NCBI GenBank assembly: GCA_022826485.1
Contig: JAJDUU010000034.1
Location: 40,371 to 104,370, forward strand
Origin: Chloroflexota bacterium
Lineage (GTDB): Bacteria; Chloroflexota; UBA11872
Direction: 5' to 3'
Length of the DNA stretch: 64,000 bases
Shown here: positions 18,669-27,801 of the stretch, piece after piece
How positions within the stretch are numbered: the first letter of the stretch is position 1
How the letters are laid out: every line of letters begins with the position of its first letter
Notes under the pieces: model-generated
Seen by the model: only the letters and a program-made list of their open reading frames with translations
Database searches by the model: none
Told to the model about the DNA's origin: nothing
Position numbers and translations under genes: made by a program

Positions 18669-20357
18669 ATGCCTCCGCTGCCGCGACCCAACAGCGCCGC
18701 CATGACCGAGGGCCCGGCGCGCGCCCCCGCACGCTCCATGCTCAAGGCCATCGGCTTCAGCGACGAGGACCTGCGGCGTCCGATCATCGGCGTGGCGCAC
18801 CAGTGGATCGAGACCATGCCGTGCAACTTCAACCACCGCGAGATGGCCGAGCACGTCAAGGCCGGGGTGCGGGCGGCGGGCGGCACGCCGGTGGAGATCA
18901 ACACCATCTCAGTCTCGGACGGCGTGGCGATGGGCACCGAGGGTATGCGCGCATCGCTCGTCAGCCGCGAGGTGATTGCCGATTCCATCGAGCTGGCGGC
19001 GCGCGGCCACTGCGTCGACGCGCTGGTGGTGCTGGTCGGCTGTGACAAGACCATTCCCGCCGGCGCGATGGTGCTGGCGCGGCTGAACCTGCCGGGATTG
19101 GCGCTCTACACCGGCAGCATCGCTCCGGGCATTCACCGCGGGCGCGACGTGACCATCCAGGATGTGTTCGAAGGCGTGGGCACGCACGCGGCGGGGCGCA
19201 TCGACGACGCCGAGCTGCTGGCCATCGAGGACGCGGCTTGCCCCGGCGCCGGCGCCTGCGGGGGACAGTTCACGGCCAACACCATGGCCACGGCGCTGGA
19301 GTTTCTGGGCATCAGCCCGGCCGGGGCCAACGCGGTTCCGGCCACCAACGCCGCTAAGGCCCAGGCGGCGGTTGCCGCCGGCGAGCTGGCGGTCGACCTG
19401 CTGCGGCGCGACGTGCGCCCGCGCGAGGTCATCACCCGCGCCTCCATGGAGAACGCCATCGCCTCGTTAGCGGCCACCGGCGGCTCCACCAACGCCGTGC
19501 TGCACCTCATGGCCATTGCCCACGAGGCTGGCGTTGAGTTGGAGATCGAGGACTTCGACCGCATCGCCGAGCGCACGCCGATCATCACCGACCTCAAGCC
19601 CACCGGACGCTTCGTGGCGTCGGACGTCTATGCGGCCGGCGGCCTGGCCGTCATCGCCGCCGAGCTGGCGTCGCGCGACCTGCTGCATGCGGACGCGCGG
19701 AACGTGGACGGACGAACCGTGTCAGAGATTGCCGCCGACGCGCAGCGGTCGGACGCCGCCGGCGACGTGATCACGAGCATCGACACGCCGGTGAAGGCCA
19801 GCGGCGGGATTGCCATTCTGCGCGGGAATCTGGCGCCGGACGGCTGCGTGGCGAAGGTCTCGGGCCAGGAGCAGACGCCCTTCAGCGGACCGGCGCGGGT
19901 CTTCGACGGCGAGGCCGCGTGCTACGCGGCGCTGGAGGCGGGCGAGATTGCGCCAGGCGACTTCGTAGTGATTCGCTACGAGGGGCCGGTGGGCGGACCC
20001 GGCATGCGCGAGATGCTGCAGGTGACCGGCGCGCTGCAGGGCGCGGGCCTGGGCGACTCGGTGGCCCTGATGACGGACGGGCGGTTTTCGGGCGCCTCGC
20101 ACGGTCGCATGGTCGGGCACGTGGCGCCCGAGGCCGCGCACGGCGGGGCCATTGCGATCGTGCGCGACGGCGAGCGCATCACCCTCGATCCCGTGGGCCG
20201 CCGGCTGGACGTGGCGCTATCGGACGAGGAGATCGCCGAGCGACTGGCGGCCTGGTCCCCGCCGCCGCCGCGCTATCCCGGCGGGGTGATGGCCAAGTAC
20301 GCCGCGCAGGTCTCGTCGGCGAGCGCGGGCGCCGTGACGAGCGTCTTTACGCCGTAG
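18669..20357 (+). CDS. ilvD: dihydroxy-acid dehydratase
   Basis: A 562-residue iron-sulfur dehydratase of branched-chain amino acid and pantothenate synthesis (2,3-dihydroxy-isovalerate to 2-oxoisovalerate). Cluster Cys are seen in VGCDKTIPA and [14 protein letters not shown]. Other conserved parts are [24 protein letters not shown] and [12 protein letters not shown]. The full family length is present, starting at ATG 18669 after a run of REP repeats. No other ilv genes are adjacent, so it appears to be monocistronic. Confidence 0.96.
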   Translation: MPPLPRPNSAAMTEGPARAPARSMLKAIGFSDEDLRRPIIGVAHQWIETMPCNFNHREMAEHVKAGVRAAGGTPVEINTISVSDGVAMGTEGMRASLVSREVIADSIELAARGHCVDALVVLVGCDKTIPAGAMVLARLNLPGLALYTGSIAPGIHRGRDVTIQDVFEGVGTHAAGRIDDAELLAIEDAACPGAGACGGQFTANTMATALEFLGISPAGANAVPATNAAKAQAAVAAGELAVDLLRRDVRPREVITRASMENAIASLAATGGSTNAVLHLMAIAHEAGVELEIEDFDRIAERTPIITDLKPTGRFVASDVYAAGGLAVIAAELASRDLLHADARNVDGRTVSEIAADAQRSDAAGDVITSIDTPVKASGGIAILRGNLAPDGCVAKVSGQEQTPFSGPARVFDGEAACYAALEAGEIAPGDFVVIRYEGPVGGPGMREMLQVTGALQGAGLGDSVALMTDGRFSGASHGRMVGHVAPEAAHGGAIAIVRDGERITLDPVGRRLDVALSDEEIAERLAAWSPPPPRYPGGVMAKYAAQVSSASAGAVTSVFTP

Positions 20358-20446
20358 GAAAGGTCTGACTTAGGCCGTCGGCTCTGTCCCAATCCGTTCG
20401 CCCTGAGCTTGTCGAAGGGGTTTCCGAACGGATCGCGGCGCGGCTG

Positions 20447-21097
20447 CTACATGGGCGGGTGCATGGCCATGGCCAGTGACGTCTCGATGTCCCACACGGC
20501 CTGCGAGATGGCCTGGCCGATCAGGTCCAGCTTGCGCACCTGCTCGATGCGCGCCGAGGCGGTCGCCAGCTCGCGCGCGGACAGCAGCGCCTGGAAGATG
20601 CCGCAGGCCTCGGCCAGGCAGACGATGACGATGTCGCGCGGGTCGGGAATCTCGTCGCTGAACAGCACGCCCATGATCCGCAGCTTGACTTCGCGGTCGG
20701 CCTTGCCGTCCACGGCGGGATAGCGCCGCGACTTGAATACCCACAGAAAGTTCTCGTCCCGGCGCTCGAGAATGCCGTGGTCGATGAGCCGAGCGAGCGC
20801 GCGGTCGCGGATCTGGTCGGATTGGCGGGCCGTCTGGTGGACCCAGTGGGCGGCGTCGTGCGTCTCGTCGGCCGCCGCGATTCTGGCCAGCGTCGGGTCG
20901 AGCAGGTCGTCGCCGACGGGCGTCGCATCGATCAGGACAAGCTGCTTGAGGTCGGTGTCGATGCGGTTCTCCAAGGCCAGGTCCATGAGCACCGCGCCCG
21001 CCAACGCGCAGCGCATCGACCAGTCGGAAACGTGCAGGAAGTCCCCGCCCTCGTCGTCGAGCAGGAGCAGCATGATCTCTTCGGCGAATCTCAGCAC
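20447..21097 (-). CDS. GPP34 (GOLPH3-like) family protein
   Basis: A 216-residue all-helical protein: MLRFAEEIMLLLLDDEGGDFL, then ALAGAVLMDLALENRID, which is the GPP34 start pattern, followed by ARIAAADETHDAAHWV, RLIDHGILERRDENFLWVF and RRYPAVDG. Eukaryotic members bind phosphatidylinositol-4-phosphate on Golgi membranes; bacterial members have no established role. No membrane segment, probably peripheral. It is convergent with ilvD; a conserved-looking GCCCTGAGCTTGTCGAAGG repeat lies between. Confidence 0.85.
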   Translation of the reverse strand: MLRFAEEIMLLLLDDEGGDFLHVSDWSMRCALAGAVLMDLALENRIDTDLKQLVLIDATPVGDDLLDPTLARIAAADETHDAAHWVHQTARQSDQIRDRALARLIDHGILERRDENFLWVFKSRRYPAVDGKADREVKLRIMGVLFSDEIPDPRDIVIVCLAEACGIFQALLSARELATASARIEQVRKLDLIGQAISQAVWDIETSLAMAMHPPM

Positions 21098-21260
21098 CGG
21101 ACACGCTCCTTTGCGTGCTTCACAAAGCTCGCAAGCCTGCCGCTAGCATATCGCTCTACCCGCGGCGGTGTCCGAGGTGGGCGCGGCGGGAAGGACCGGG
21201 GCGATCGTGCGATCGCGCCCTGAGCCTCGATGTCGTCGGTCAGGCGACGGTGCGCGCGTT

Positions 21261-21640
21261 CCATAGTGTCGGCTGGCGACAATATGGCGGCTGCAGGCTT
21301 CCATATGTGCTCCTACCGATAATATGGACGGCGAAGCCCCGCATATGTGCTCCTGCCGATAATATGGCGGCTGTAGGCTTCCATATGTGCGCTTACCGAT
21401 AATATGGATGGCGCAGGCTTCCATATGTGCTCTTACCGATAATATGGACGGCGAAGCCCCGCATATGTGCGCCTGCCGATAATATGGATGGCGCAGCCGC
21501 CCATACGTGCGGCTGCCGATAATATGGCCGCCGCAGCTCTCCATATGCTCAGCTGACAGTAATAAGGCCGTCGAATTCGTCCATATTGCGTGCTGGCAGT
21601 AATATGGATCCATCCCGGCCGCATATGACTGGTTTGGAAC
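21261..21640. repeat. 40-bp tandem array of alternating AATATGG / CCATATG boxes
   Basis: Nine full units of exactly 40 bp start at 21281, 21321, 21361, 21401, 21441, 21481, 21521, 21561 and 21601, with half a unit before them. Each unit has AATATGG, 13 variable bases, CCATATG or GCATATG, and about 13 bases like TGCTCCTACCGAT. The boxes therefore alternate in orientation every 20 bp, and each AATATGG can pair with the next CCATAT. The last two or three units are diverged. The array ends 31 bp before the fic start codon. The period is not a multiple of three, so it is not a coding repeat. Confidence 0.9.
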
Positions 21641-21670
21641 ATACGAAGCGTGCCAGCGCAGCGAGGTGAA

Positions 21671-22855
21671 ATGACCCCGGCCAAAAACGCTCCCGCCACC
21701 GCCAGTCGGCGAGCCGGGCATTACGTCGCCCAGCCGCAGGACTACCGGGCGTTTATACCGTCCCCGCTGCCACCGGAACCGCCGGTACGGCTGGAGGGCA
21801 AGATTCAAGCTCGGCTCTCGCAGGCTGATCTGGCGCTTGGACGCCTTGACGGATCTATTCAGACGCTACCGGACCCGGACCTGTTCGTGCTCATGTACGT
21901 GCGCAAGGAGGCCGTGCTCTCCAGCCAAATCGAGGGCACGCAGAGTTCGCTGCAAGACGTGCTGGCCGCCGAGGCCAGCATTCGGTCGCCGAAACAGCCG
22001 CGGGACGTCGGCGAGGTCATCAACTACGTAACCGCCATGAACTACGGCCTCGATCGCTTGGAGACGCTGCCGATTTCGGTCCGCTTGATCCGGGAGATCC
22101 ATACCCGGCTGCTGCACGGCGTCCGCGGGTCCCAGACGCAGCCGGGTGAGTTGCGCACCCGCCAGAATTGGATCGGCCCCGCTGGATGCACGCTCAATGA
22201 GGCCACGTTCGTGCCACCGCCGCACCACGAGGTACCCAACGCCCTGGGCGCGTTGGAAACGTTTATCCATAACCCCAGCGAGTTGCCGGTGTTGGTCCAG
22301 GTTGGGTTGATCCACGCCCAGTTCGAGACGATCCATCCGTTCTTGGACGGGAACGGACGCGTCGGCCGGCTGCTCATTACGTTTCTGCTGTGCCAACGGG
22401 GCATCCTGAAACAACCGGTGCTCTATCTTTCGCACTTCTTCAGGCAGCACCGCAGCGACTACTACGACCGGCTGCAGGCCGTGCGTGACGGCGGCGATTG
22501 GGAGGGCTGGCTGGCCTTCTTCCTACGCGGCGTGGCGGAGGTCAGTGCCGTGGCCGTCGACACCGTGCGCCGCGTCCTGACCCTGCGGGAGGAGCATCGA
22601 ACCCTGGTAACCGAGCAACTGGGCCGCGCCGCCGCCAATGGCCACCGCGTGCTCGACTACCTATACCGACGGCCACTTGTTTCCGTCGCCAGCGTTCAGG
22701 CAATCACGGGGACCGCGTACTCGTCGGCCAATGACTTGGTCGCCCGGCTGGTTCGGATCGGGGTGCTTGAGGAGGTCACCGGCAACCAGCGCAACCGCGT
22801 GTTCCGCTACGGCCATTACCTGAAGGCACTCGAAGGCGGGGAGATAGCCGAGTAG
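21671..22855 (+). CDS. Fic family AMPylase-type protein with C-terminal winged helix
   Basis: A 394-residue Fic protein that would transfer AMP (or another NMP part) to a target. The N-terminal inhibitory helix motif SSQIEGTQSS (S-x3-E-G) is near residue 85, so autoinhibition is expected. The active-site loop is HPFLDGNGRVGR with the catalytic His. The C-terminal 70 residues (HRVLDYLYRRPLVSVASVQ ... YSSANDLVARLVRIGVL) look like a DNA-binding winged helix, as in many long Fic proteins. ATG 21671 follows GAGGTG at 21663. The 40-bp array upstream is an obvious candidate control region. Confidence 0.92.
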   Translation: MTPAKNAPATASRRAGHYVAQPQDYRAFIPSPLPPEPPVRLEGKIQARLSQADLALGRLDGSIQTLPDPDLFVLMYVRKEAVLSSQIEGTQSSLQDVLAAEASIRSPKQPRDVGEVINYVTAMNYGLDRLETLPISVRLIREIHTRLLHGVRGSQTQPGELRTRQNWIGPAGCTLNEATFVPPPHHEVPNALGALETFIHNPSELPVLVQVGLIHAQFETIHPFLDGNGRVGRLLITFLLCQRGILKQPVLYLSHFFRQHRSDYYDRLQAVRDGGDWEGWLAFFLRGVAEVSAVAVDTVRRVLTLREEHRTLVTEQLGRAAANGHRVLDYLYRRPLVSVASVQAITGTAYSSANDLVARLVRIGVLEEVTGNQRNRVFRYGHYLKALEGGEIAE

Positions 22856-22941
22856 CCCACCCTCGTCTCCTCCGCCGGCACCGGCGTGATCACGAGGTCA
22901 CTCACGCCCTAGCGGTCCCCGAACCAAGCGAGCCGGCCGGG

Positions 22942-24021
22942 TCAGCGTCCGGCGAGGGTGAGGGAGTCGAGGATCCCGTCGAGGCTGGTGAGATCGAACT
23001 CGTTGCCGTCCTCGGTCACCGCGACCATCCGCCGTGAGTAGTCGCCGGGCGGCAGCGGGCCGCCGCTGGTCTCGGAGACCTGGTCATCCGGCAGCGGCAA
23101 GCCGAACTCGTGCGATGGCGGGTCGAAATGAAACACCTCCGTGTACGTCCGAGCGCCGTCGTCCAGGGTCAGCAAGACTCGCGCGATCGGCTTGTTGAAC
23201 CGGCAACCGCCGCGGTTGGCGCTGTCGATAGCCGTGCGCAGCCGGTCGTCGAGCGAGTGCAACGTGATGCTCAGGTCGCCGCCGATTTGCGTCATATCGC
23301 ACCCGCCGATCAACGCGACCGCGCCAGGGACGTGCAGGCCAAACTCGTAGGCGACTTCGTTGTAGCGCCGACCGAGGGGAGCGCTGGGATCGCTGTATGG
23401 CCATTGCCCGATCACACGAATGTGATAGTCGCCGGGGTCCAGGTCGAGATCGAGCGCGGGATAGTTCGGTCCTAGTCGCAGGAACTCCACCATGAGGCCC
23501 CCGCGTCGGGTGAAGACCTGAGCGAACACATTGTCTGGCGGGGTGTCGGACTCGATTCTGATGGGGATTCGCTCGCCAGGGACAGCCTCGGGGTACGCAT
23601 TCACCCCCGACCAGATGTTGTATTCCTCGCAGACGCGACTGGCATCGGCTCCGAGGTGCCAGCAGTAGCGCTGGGGCGAGCCCCAGACCGATCCGCTGGG
23701 ATGCACCAACCACATGACCGGGAGCGGCGGGACGGGCCAGCCGGACGGCCAGACCCGCGTGGTTGCCGGCGCGCCGTTGTCGGGTTCGGCGGCGGGAGTG
23801 TCGGTCGGCATCGGCGCCGCCGGTTCGTGCGTGGTTGCCCGCGCGGCGTCGTCGCCTCCGGCCGACTGCGCTCCAAAATCCGGCGCGGAGGTCGAGGGCG
23901 CCGACGGCGACGATCCGACATCGTTGGATTCCGCTGGCTGCGCTGCGCCGCCCGGACCACACGCGATGGCTAGCAGCGCCACGCCGAGCGCTGCCAGGAG
24001 AGTCCTCAGTGCGCCTCCCAT
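22942..24021 (-). CDS. secreted lipoprotein of unknown function
   Basis: A 359-residue protein with signal peptide TLLAALGVALLAIAC ending in a lipobox, then a 75-residue Ser/Pro/Ala/Thr linker (APSTSAPDFGAQSAGG) and a globular part with repeated beta-strand motifs. These include PGERIPIRIESDTPPDNVF, YPALDLDLDPGDYHIRVIG and LPPGDYSRRMVAV; each PGDY stretch resembles an Ig-like or Big-type domain edge. Cys pairs (RYCWHLG, VCEEYN, GGCDM, GGCRF) suggest disulfides. I recognise no family. It is convergent with the fic gene. Confidence 0.75.
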   Translation of the reverse strand: MGGALRTLLAALGVALLAIACGPGGAAQPAESNDVGSSPSAPSTSAPDFGAQSAGGDDAARATTHEPAAPMPTDTPAAEPDNGAPATTRVWPSGWPVPPLPVMWLVHPSGSVWGSPQRYCWHLGADASRVCEEYNIWSGVNAYPEAVPGERIPIRIESDTPPDNVFAQVFTRRGGLMVEFLRLGPNYPALDLDLDPGDYHIRVIGQWPYSDPSAPLGRRYNEVAYEFGLHVPGAVALIGGCDMTQIGGDLSITLHSLDDRLRTAIDSANRGGCRFNKPIARVLLTLDDGARTYTEVFHFDPPSHEFGLPLPDDQVSETSGGPLPPGDYSRRMVAVTEDGNEFDLTSLDGILDSLTLAGR

Positions 24022-24094
24022 GCCAGAAATCCTAGTGCGTTGAGTCAGGAGTTGCGGCCGCCCCAATTTGCGGCGGTCGACAACAGGGAGTCCT

Positions 24095-24125
24095 GCCCGG
24101 TGGCCCAGGCTGCGTGCAGCCTGGG
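24095..24125. repeat. GGTGGCCCA palindromic repeat, single end
   Basis: CCCGGTGGCCCAGG leads into a hairpin CCCAGGCTGC-GT-GCAGCCTGGG (24104-24125). The same sequence recurs at 36458-36487 and, inverted, at 63859-63889. It sits 10 bp beyond the stop of the Gfo/Idh/MocA gene and may act as its terminator. Confidence 0.6.
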
Positions 24126-24134
24126 ATCGCCTGC

Positions 24135-25115
24135 TTAGCCTCCGCCCGCCAGCGGCTGCCCGTGGGCGTCGAGCCGGGCGACCTGCTCCAGCAGCCGCAT
24201 GCTGTGCACCACGTCGTGGATGCTGGTGAGCGGCTCGCGGCCCTCGCGAATGCAATCGCGGAAGTCGCGGTGCAGCGCCGGCACGCCGTCGTCCAGCTGC
24301 GCGTGCGGATCGCCGGTGAGGCTGGCGGCGTCGAGAATCTCGGGCTCGCCGGCGCCGTCGGCAAAGACCTCGCCGTAGGACGGCGGGTGCAGGTAGGCGC
24401 TGATGCCGTTGCCGTGCAGCTCGATGCGGTAGTAGCGGCTGCCGGCGTGGCCGATGGCCGTGTGCACCGCCAGCGCGCCCGACGTGAAGGCGATGACGGA
24501 CTGCGTGGCGTTCGTCCAATCGGTGTAGGCGTTGTCGACCCGGGCGTGGGCCTCGTCCCACTCGCCGCCGCAGACCCAGCGGATGAAGTCGACCATGTGA
24601 ATGTCGCGGTCGTACATCACGTTGATGCGCAGCGACTCCGGCGGCTGCATCGAGGGGTGTTTGTGCATGCCGGCCAGGACGAAGCGGATGGGACCGCGAG
24701 CCTCGATGCGTTCCTTGGCGGCGCGCATCAGCGGCGTCCAGCGCCGCTGCAGCGCCACGCACGCCAGCCGGTCGTTGCGCGCGGCGGCCGCGGCGATGCG
24801 GGCCGCCTCGGTCGAGTTGGCGCCGGGCGGCTTCTCGACCAGCACGTGCTTGCCCGCGTCCAGCGCGTCCACGGCCACCTGGCACACGTGGTAGGGCTGC
24901 ATGATGGCGTAGACCACGTCGCACTCGACCTCGTCGAGCATGCGGTGGTAGTCGGTGTAGCGCCGGGGGATGTCAAAGGCGTCCCCCGCGTGCGCCAGCC
25001 GCTCCGGGTCCAGGTCGCAGACGGCTTCGAGGCTCACGTCGTCGGCGTCGGCCAGCACGGGGTAGTGCGCCCGCGTGGCCCGTCCGCCGGCGCCGATCAT
25101 GGCGGCCTTGAGCAT
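24135..25115 (-). CDS. Gfo/Idh/MocA family oxidoreductase
   Basis: A 326-residue NAD(P)-dependent dehydrogenase. The Rossmann start is LKAAMIGAGGRATRAHYPVL, with CDLDPERL at the second strand. The family EKP motif is LVEKPPGANSTEA near residue 95. The C-terminal alpha/beta domain (DRDIHMVDFIRWVCGGEW, with the usual catalytic-region Asp-x-x-x-His) follows. The substrate is probably a sugar or inositol derivative, but the sequence does not say which. It is divergent from the M20 peptidase with a 41-bp gap. Confidence 0.92.
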   Translation of the reverse strand: MLKAAMIGAGGRATRAHYPVLADADDVSLEAVCDLDPERLAHAGDAFDIPRRYTDYHRMLDEVECDVVYAIMQPYHVCQVAVDALDAGKHVLVEKPPGANSTEAARIAAAAARNDRLACVALQRRWTPLMRAAKERIEARGPIRFVLAGMHKHPSMQPPESLRINVMYDRDIHMVDFIRWVCGGEWDEAHARVDNAYTDWTNATQSVIAFTSGALAVHTAIGHAGSRYYRIELHGNGISAYLHPPSYGEVFADGAGEPEILDAASLTGDPHAQLDDGVPALHRDFRDCIREGREPLTSIHDVVHSMRLLEQVARLDAHGQPLAGGG

Positions 25116-25156
25116 GGCTCGCTCCCGGACGCTGTCGTTCGCGTACAGAGTCTAGT

Positions 25157-26365
25157 ATGAGCAGCCCGCGCCAGAGGAATGCGCACGTGATGCACCAACG
25201 GGTCCTGGACCTGCTCGATGCCGAGGCCATCGCGCGGGACACGCTGGCGTTCGTCGAGGTTGCCAGCGAGACGGGCGAGGAGGGCCCCGGCAGCGAGCAC
25301 TTCGCGGCCCTGTGCGAGCGCGCCGGACTCGAGGTGGAGGTCGATCGCTTCATCGCCGACCGGCCCAACGTCTACGCGCGCCTTCCGGGAGTCAAGCGGG
25401 GACGACCGTTGCTGCTGAACGGCCACGTCGACACGATCCCGCGCGGCGACAGCGACCCGCCGGAGCTGCGCGACGGCTGGGTGGTGGGCCGCGGCTCGGA
25501 GGACATGAAGGGCGGGCTGGTGGCGATGGTGCATGCCGCGGTGGCGCTGCGGCGCGCCGGCGTGCGGCTCGGCTCGGACCTCTGGCTGACGGGGGTCGTC
25601 GGTCACGAAACGCCGGTGGGCAAGAAGGAAGGACCCAAGCGGCTGGTGCAGCGCATCCGCGCGGGCGACATCCCGGCGGCGGCGGTGATCATCGCCGAGG
25701 GACCGCACGCCATCTGGACGGCGGGGCTGGGCGCGGCGATGTTCGGCATCACGCTGAGCAGCGAGAGGGGCATCGTGCACACGCTGCACGTGCCGTTCGC
25801 CGACAACCCGGCGCGCTGGGCCGGCGCGATTCTGGAGGAACTGGCCGATTGGGAGGCGCAATTCGAGGCCGAGGCGCCGCATCCGCTCTGCGGCCGCCAG
25901 CGGGTCGACATCGGCCTGGTCGCGGGCGGCGACTACCCGAACCGCCTGCCGACGCCCCTCACGTTGCGGGGCACGCGCCGCTGGCGGCACGGCCTCACGG
26001 TGGCCCACGTGGAGGCCGAGCTGCGCGACCTGTGCCGGCGCATCGAGGAACGGTCGGGGCTGGAGGCGACGTTCTCTCTGGACGCGCCGCACGAACCCTT
26101 CGAGACGCCCGGCGACCACCCGCTGGTGCGCGCCCTGGAGACTGCCGCGACCAATGCCACCGGCGCCGCGCTGCCGCGGATCGGCCTGGCGCTGGTGACC
26201 GACGCCAACATCTACGCCAACGACGCCTCGCTGCCGGTGGTCTGCTGCGGCCCCGAGTACGCCACGGCCCACTCCGACCATGAGCGCGTGTCAGTCGATC
26301 GCCTGCACCGGACCGCCGCGCTGTACGCGCTGGCGGCGATGGAGTTCTGCGGCGTCGGCGAGTGA
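25157..26365 (+). CDS. M20 family metallopeptidase
   Basis: A 402-residue zinc amidohydrolase of the ArgE/DapE/CPG2 type. Metal-binding HVDTIP (near residue 95) and GRGSEDMKGG (near 115) are visible; the middle motif is GHETPVGKKEG and the last metal His is in TAHSDHERV. The lid domain lies between. Such enzymes remove acyl groups or cleave dipeptides; a deacylase or peptidase role cannot be resolved. It is divergent from the Gfo-type oxidoreductase, so the two may serve one catabolic route. Confidence 0.9.
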   Translation: MSSPRQRNAHVMHQRVLDLLDAEAIARDTLAFVEVASETGEEGPGSEHFAALCERAGLEVEVDRFIADRPNVYARLPGVKRGRPLLLNGHVDTIPRGDSDPPELRDGWVVGRGSEDMKGGLVAMVHAAVALRRAGVRLGSDLWLTGVVGHETPVGKKEGPKRLVQRIRAGDIPAAAVIIAEGPHAIWTAGLGAAMFGITLSSERGIVHTLHVPFADNPARWAGAILEELADWEAQFEAEAPHPLCGRQRVDIGLVAGGDYPNRLPTPLTLRGTRRWRHGLTVAHVEAELRDLCRRIEERSGLEATFSLDAPHEPFETPGDHPLVRALETAATNATGAALPRIGLALVTDANIYANDASLPVVCCGPEYATAHSDHERVSVDRLHRTAALYALAAMEFCGVGE

Positions 26366-26541
26366 CGCCGCGGCCCGCAAGGGTGGCGTCTCAGTCCGGC
26401 GAATCCGGTCCTTTGCTAGGCTCCGAATCGAGGAGCGCCGCATGCACCACACCGGGCTCGTGACTAGCAACGAGCACAGGCTCAGGGCCTGCTCGGCGCG
26501 GTATTCCCCCAGTACTTCCCGCGCGCTCCGCCGCGCGCCCG

Positions 26542-27357
26542 ATGGACGATCCCATGCCTGACCGGCGCTACACGATGGGGAAGCCGTACTGGCGCCAGCT
26601 GCTGGACTCGCCGCGTTTCATGCGCGCGGCCTTTGGCATGGTGCTGTTCCTGTGGATCATCCTGCGCGCGGTCGGGGTCCTCGACGTCTGGGACCTCCTG
26701 ACGATGATGTTGACCCTCTTTGGTCTCAGCTGGGCGAATGATCTCGGCCTCCGCAGTCCGGTCCCCTGGCTGGTGGTCGGCGCTGGCGTCCTGGTGCAGG
26801 TGAGCCATCTGGGCGAGTTCGGCGGCGGCGTGCAGCTGGGCATCTGGTTGGCCTTCGCGATCGTTACCTTTGGCGCGCTGTGGCAAAGCGGGGCCATCCG
26901 CACCCGCCGCACGGTGCGTTTGCGGGGGTGGAAGGACAGCCACGTGGAGCTGACCTATACCGGCGACACGCTGCGCGCCAGGGGCGACGTCCGGCGCGGC
27001 GAGATCACCTGCCGGCTGTGCGACGTCACGGTCGATCTGCGCTACGTCGACATCACGCGTCCGCCGGCGATCCTCGACGTGACGTGCGTCGCGGGACGGC
27101 TGGACCTGGTCGTCCCGGTCTGGTGGCGCATCGGCCAAAACGTCAACTCCACGCTTTCTCGCCTGGTGCTCGAGGCGCGGCTGGCCGGGGAGCACGGCGG
27201 GCCCAGGCCCGACACCTGGGTTGGGCGCATGCGGCCGGTCGGCAGCCGTCGGCAGGGCATCAGCGGGGACGACGAGCCGGAGCCGGACGCGGGCTTCGTG
27301 AACCTGCTGGTGCAGGGGTCCTCGCACCTGGGCCGGGTGCGGATTCGCCACGCCTGA
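26542..27357 (+). CDS. LiaF-like membrane protein
   Basis: A 271-residue protein. Three or four hydrophobic helices (AAFGMVLFLWIILRAVGVL, WLVVGAGVLVQVSHL, GIWLAFAIVTFGALW) are followed by a soluble beta-rich half. The latter has GDVRRGEITCRLCDVTVDLR, ILDVTCVAGRLDLVVPVWW and GFVNLLVQGSSHLGRVRI, the pattern of the cell-wall-active-antibiotics response (DUF2154/toast-rack) domain that senses envelope stress. No LiaRS-like regulator is nearby. ATG at 26542; an alternative Met lies at codon 5. Confidence 0.7.
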   Translation: MDDPMPDRRYTMGKPYWRQLLDSPRFMRAAFGMVLFLWIILRAVGVLDVWDLLTMMLTLFGLSWANDLGLRSPVPWLVVGAGVLVQVSHLGEFGGGVQLGIWLAFAIVTFGALWQSGAIRTRRTVRLRGWKDSHVELTYTGDTLRARGDVRRGEITCRLCDVTVDLRYVDITRPPAILDVTCVAGRLDLVVPVWWRIGQNVNSTLSRLVLEARLAGEHGGPRPDTWVGRMRPVGSRRQGISGDDEPEPDAGFVNLLVQGSSHLGRVRIRHA

Positions 27358-27419
27358 CGGCGGGCCACTGCCGAGTCTGGTCCGCCGCGACGTCCGGTGG
27401 CCCGCGTGGCCGTCCCCTC

Positions 27420-27456
27420 ACCCTTCCCTCTCCCCGTGGGAGAGGGGACCGAACGC
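27420..27456. repeat. GAGAGGGG hairpin repeat
   Basis: CCCTCTCCCC-GTG-GGAGAGGGG hairpin, same family as 18287-18326, 60 bp after the LiaF-like gene. It may act as a terminator. The rest of 27457-27590 is GC-rich with no feature I can name. Confidence 0.5.
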
Positions 27457-27589
27457 ACGGGCGCGGAGAGCAGGTCCGGTGGCCCGCGCGGCGTGCCGCG
27501 TGGGATCGGTCAACCCCTCACCCTCCCCGACTGTGGGGTGCTTCGCAACAGCCGGCTGGGCCCGGTGCCCCGGGGAATCCGTCGCTTGC

Positions 27590-27640
27590 TTCCAGGTTCG
27601 ACCGAACTGGATTCCGGCTTTCGCCGGAATGACGGAGGAG
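27590..27640. repeat. REP-like hairpin
   Basis: Reverse-oriented REP: CCAGGTTCGACCGAACTGG leader, then GGATTCCGGC-TTTC-GCCGGAATGACGGA. This copy is intact and shows the empty 4-nt loop (TTTC) that other copies have filled with inserted elements. Confidence 0.75.
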
Positions 27641-27686
27641 CTACGCAGTGGGGAGAGGGGATCGGACTGGCTGCCGCGCACCTTTA

Positions 27687-27786
27687 GGAAAGCTCTGATT
27701 AAGCCTCCTTCCGGTCCCTTCCCCATTGGGGGGAAGGTGAGGATGGGGGGATTGAAGCGCCGCCTACAGATTTACTCAGAGCTTCC
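27687..27786. mobile_element. IS5-like MITE, copy 1 (100 bp)
   Basis: Ends GGAAAGCTCTGATTAA and, inverted, GGAAGCTCTGAGTAA form imperfect terminal inverted repeats. TTA or TTAG flanks both sides (27684-27687 and 27787-27790). The interior includes CTTCCCC...GGGGAAG, a hairpin. The twin copy at 38104-38203 has the same length and flanks CTAG. The YTAR target choice and GGAAG start resemble the IS5 group; there is no transposase inside. Confidence 0.85.
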
Positions 27787-27801
27787 TTAGATATGGAGCG
27801 C

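Noticed and set aside
21261..21640. CRISPR array
   Set aside because: The variable parts are only 13 bp and several are shared between units; the conserved parts alternate in orientation, and no cas genes are present.
21143..21808. Minus-strand protein with repeated CGASPSILSVRAH-like segments
   Set aside because: It is the translation of the 40-bp array, whose period is not a multiple of three; the apparent peptide repeat is a by-product and it also overlaps the fic gene.
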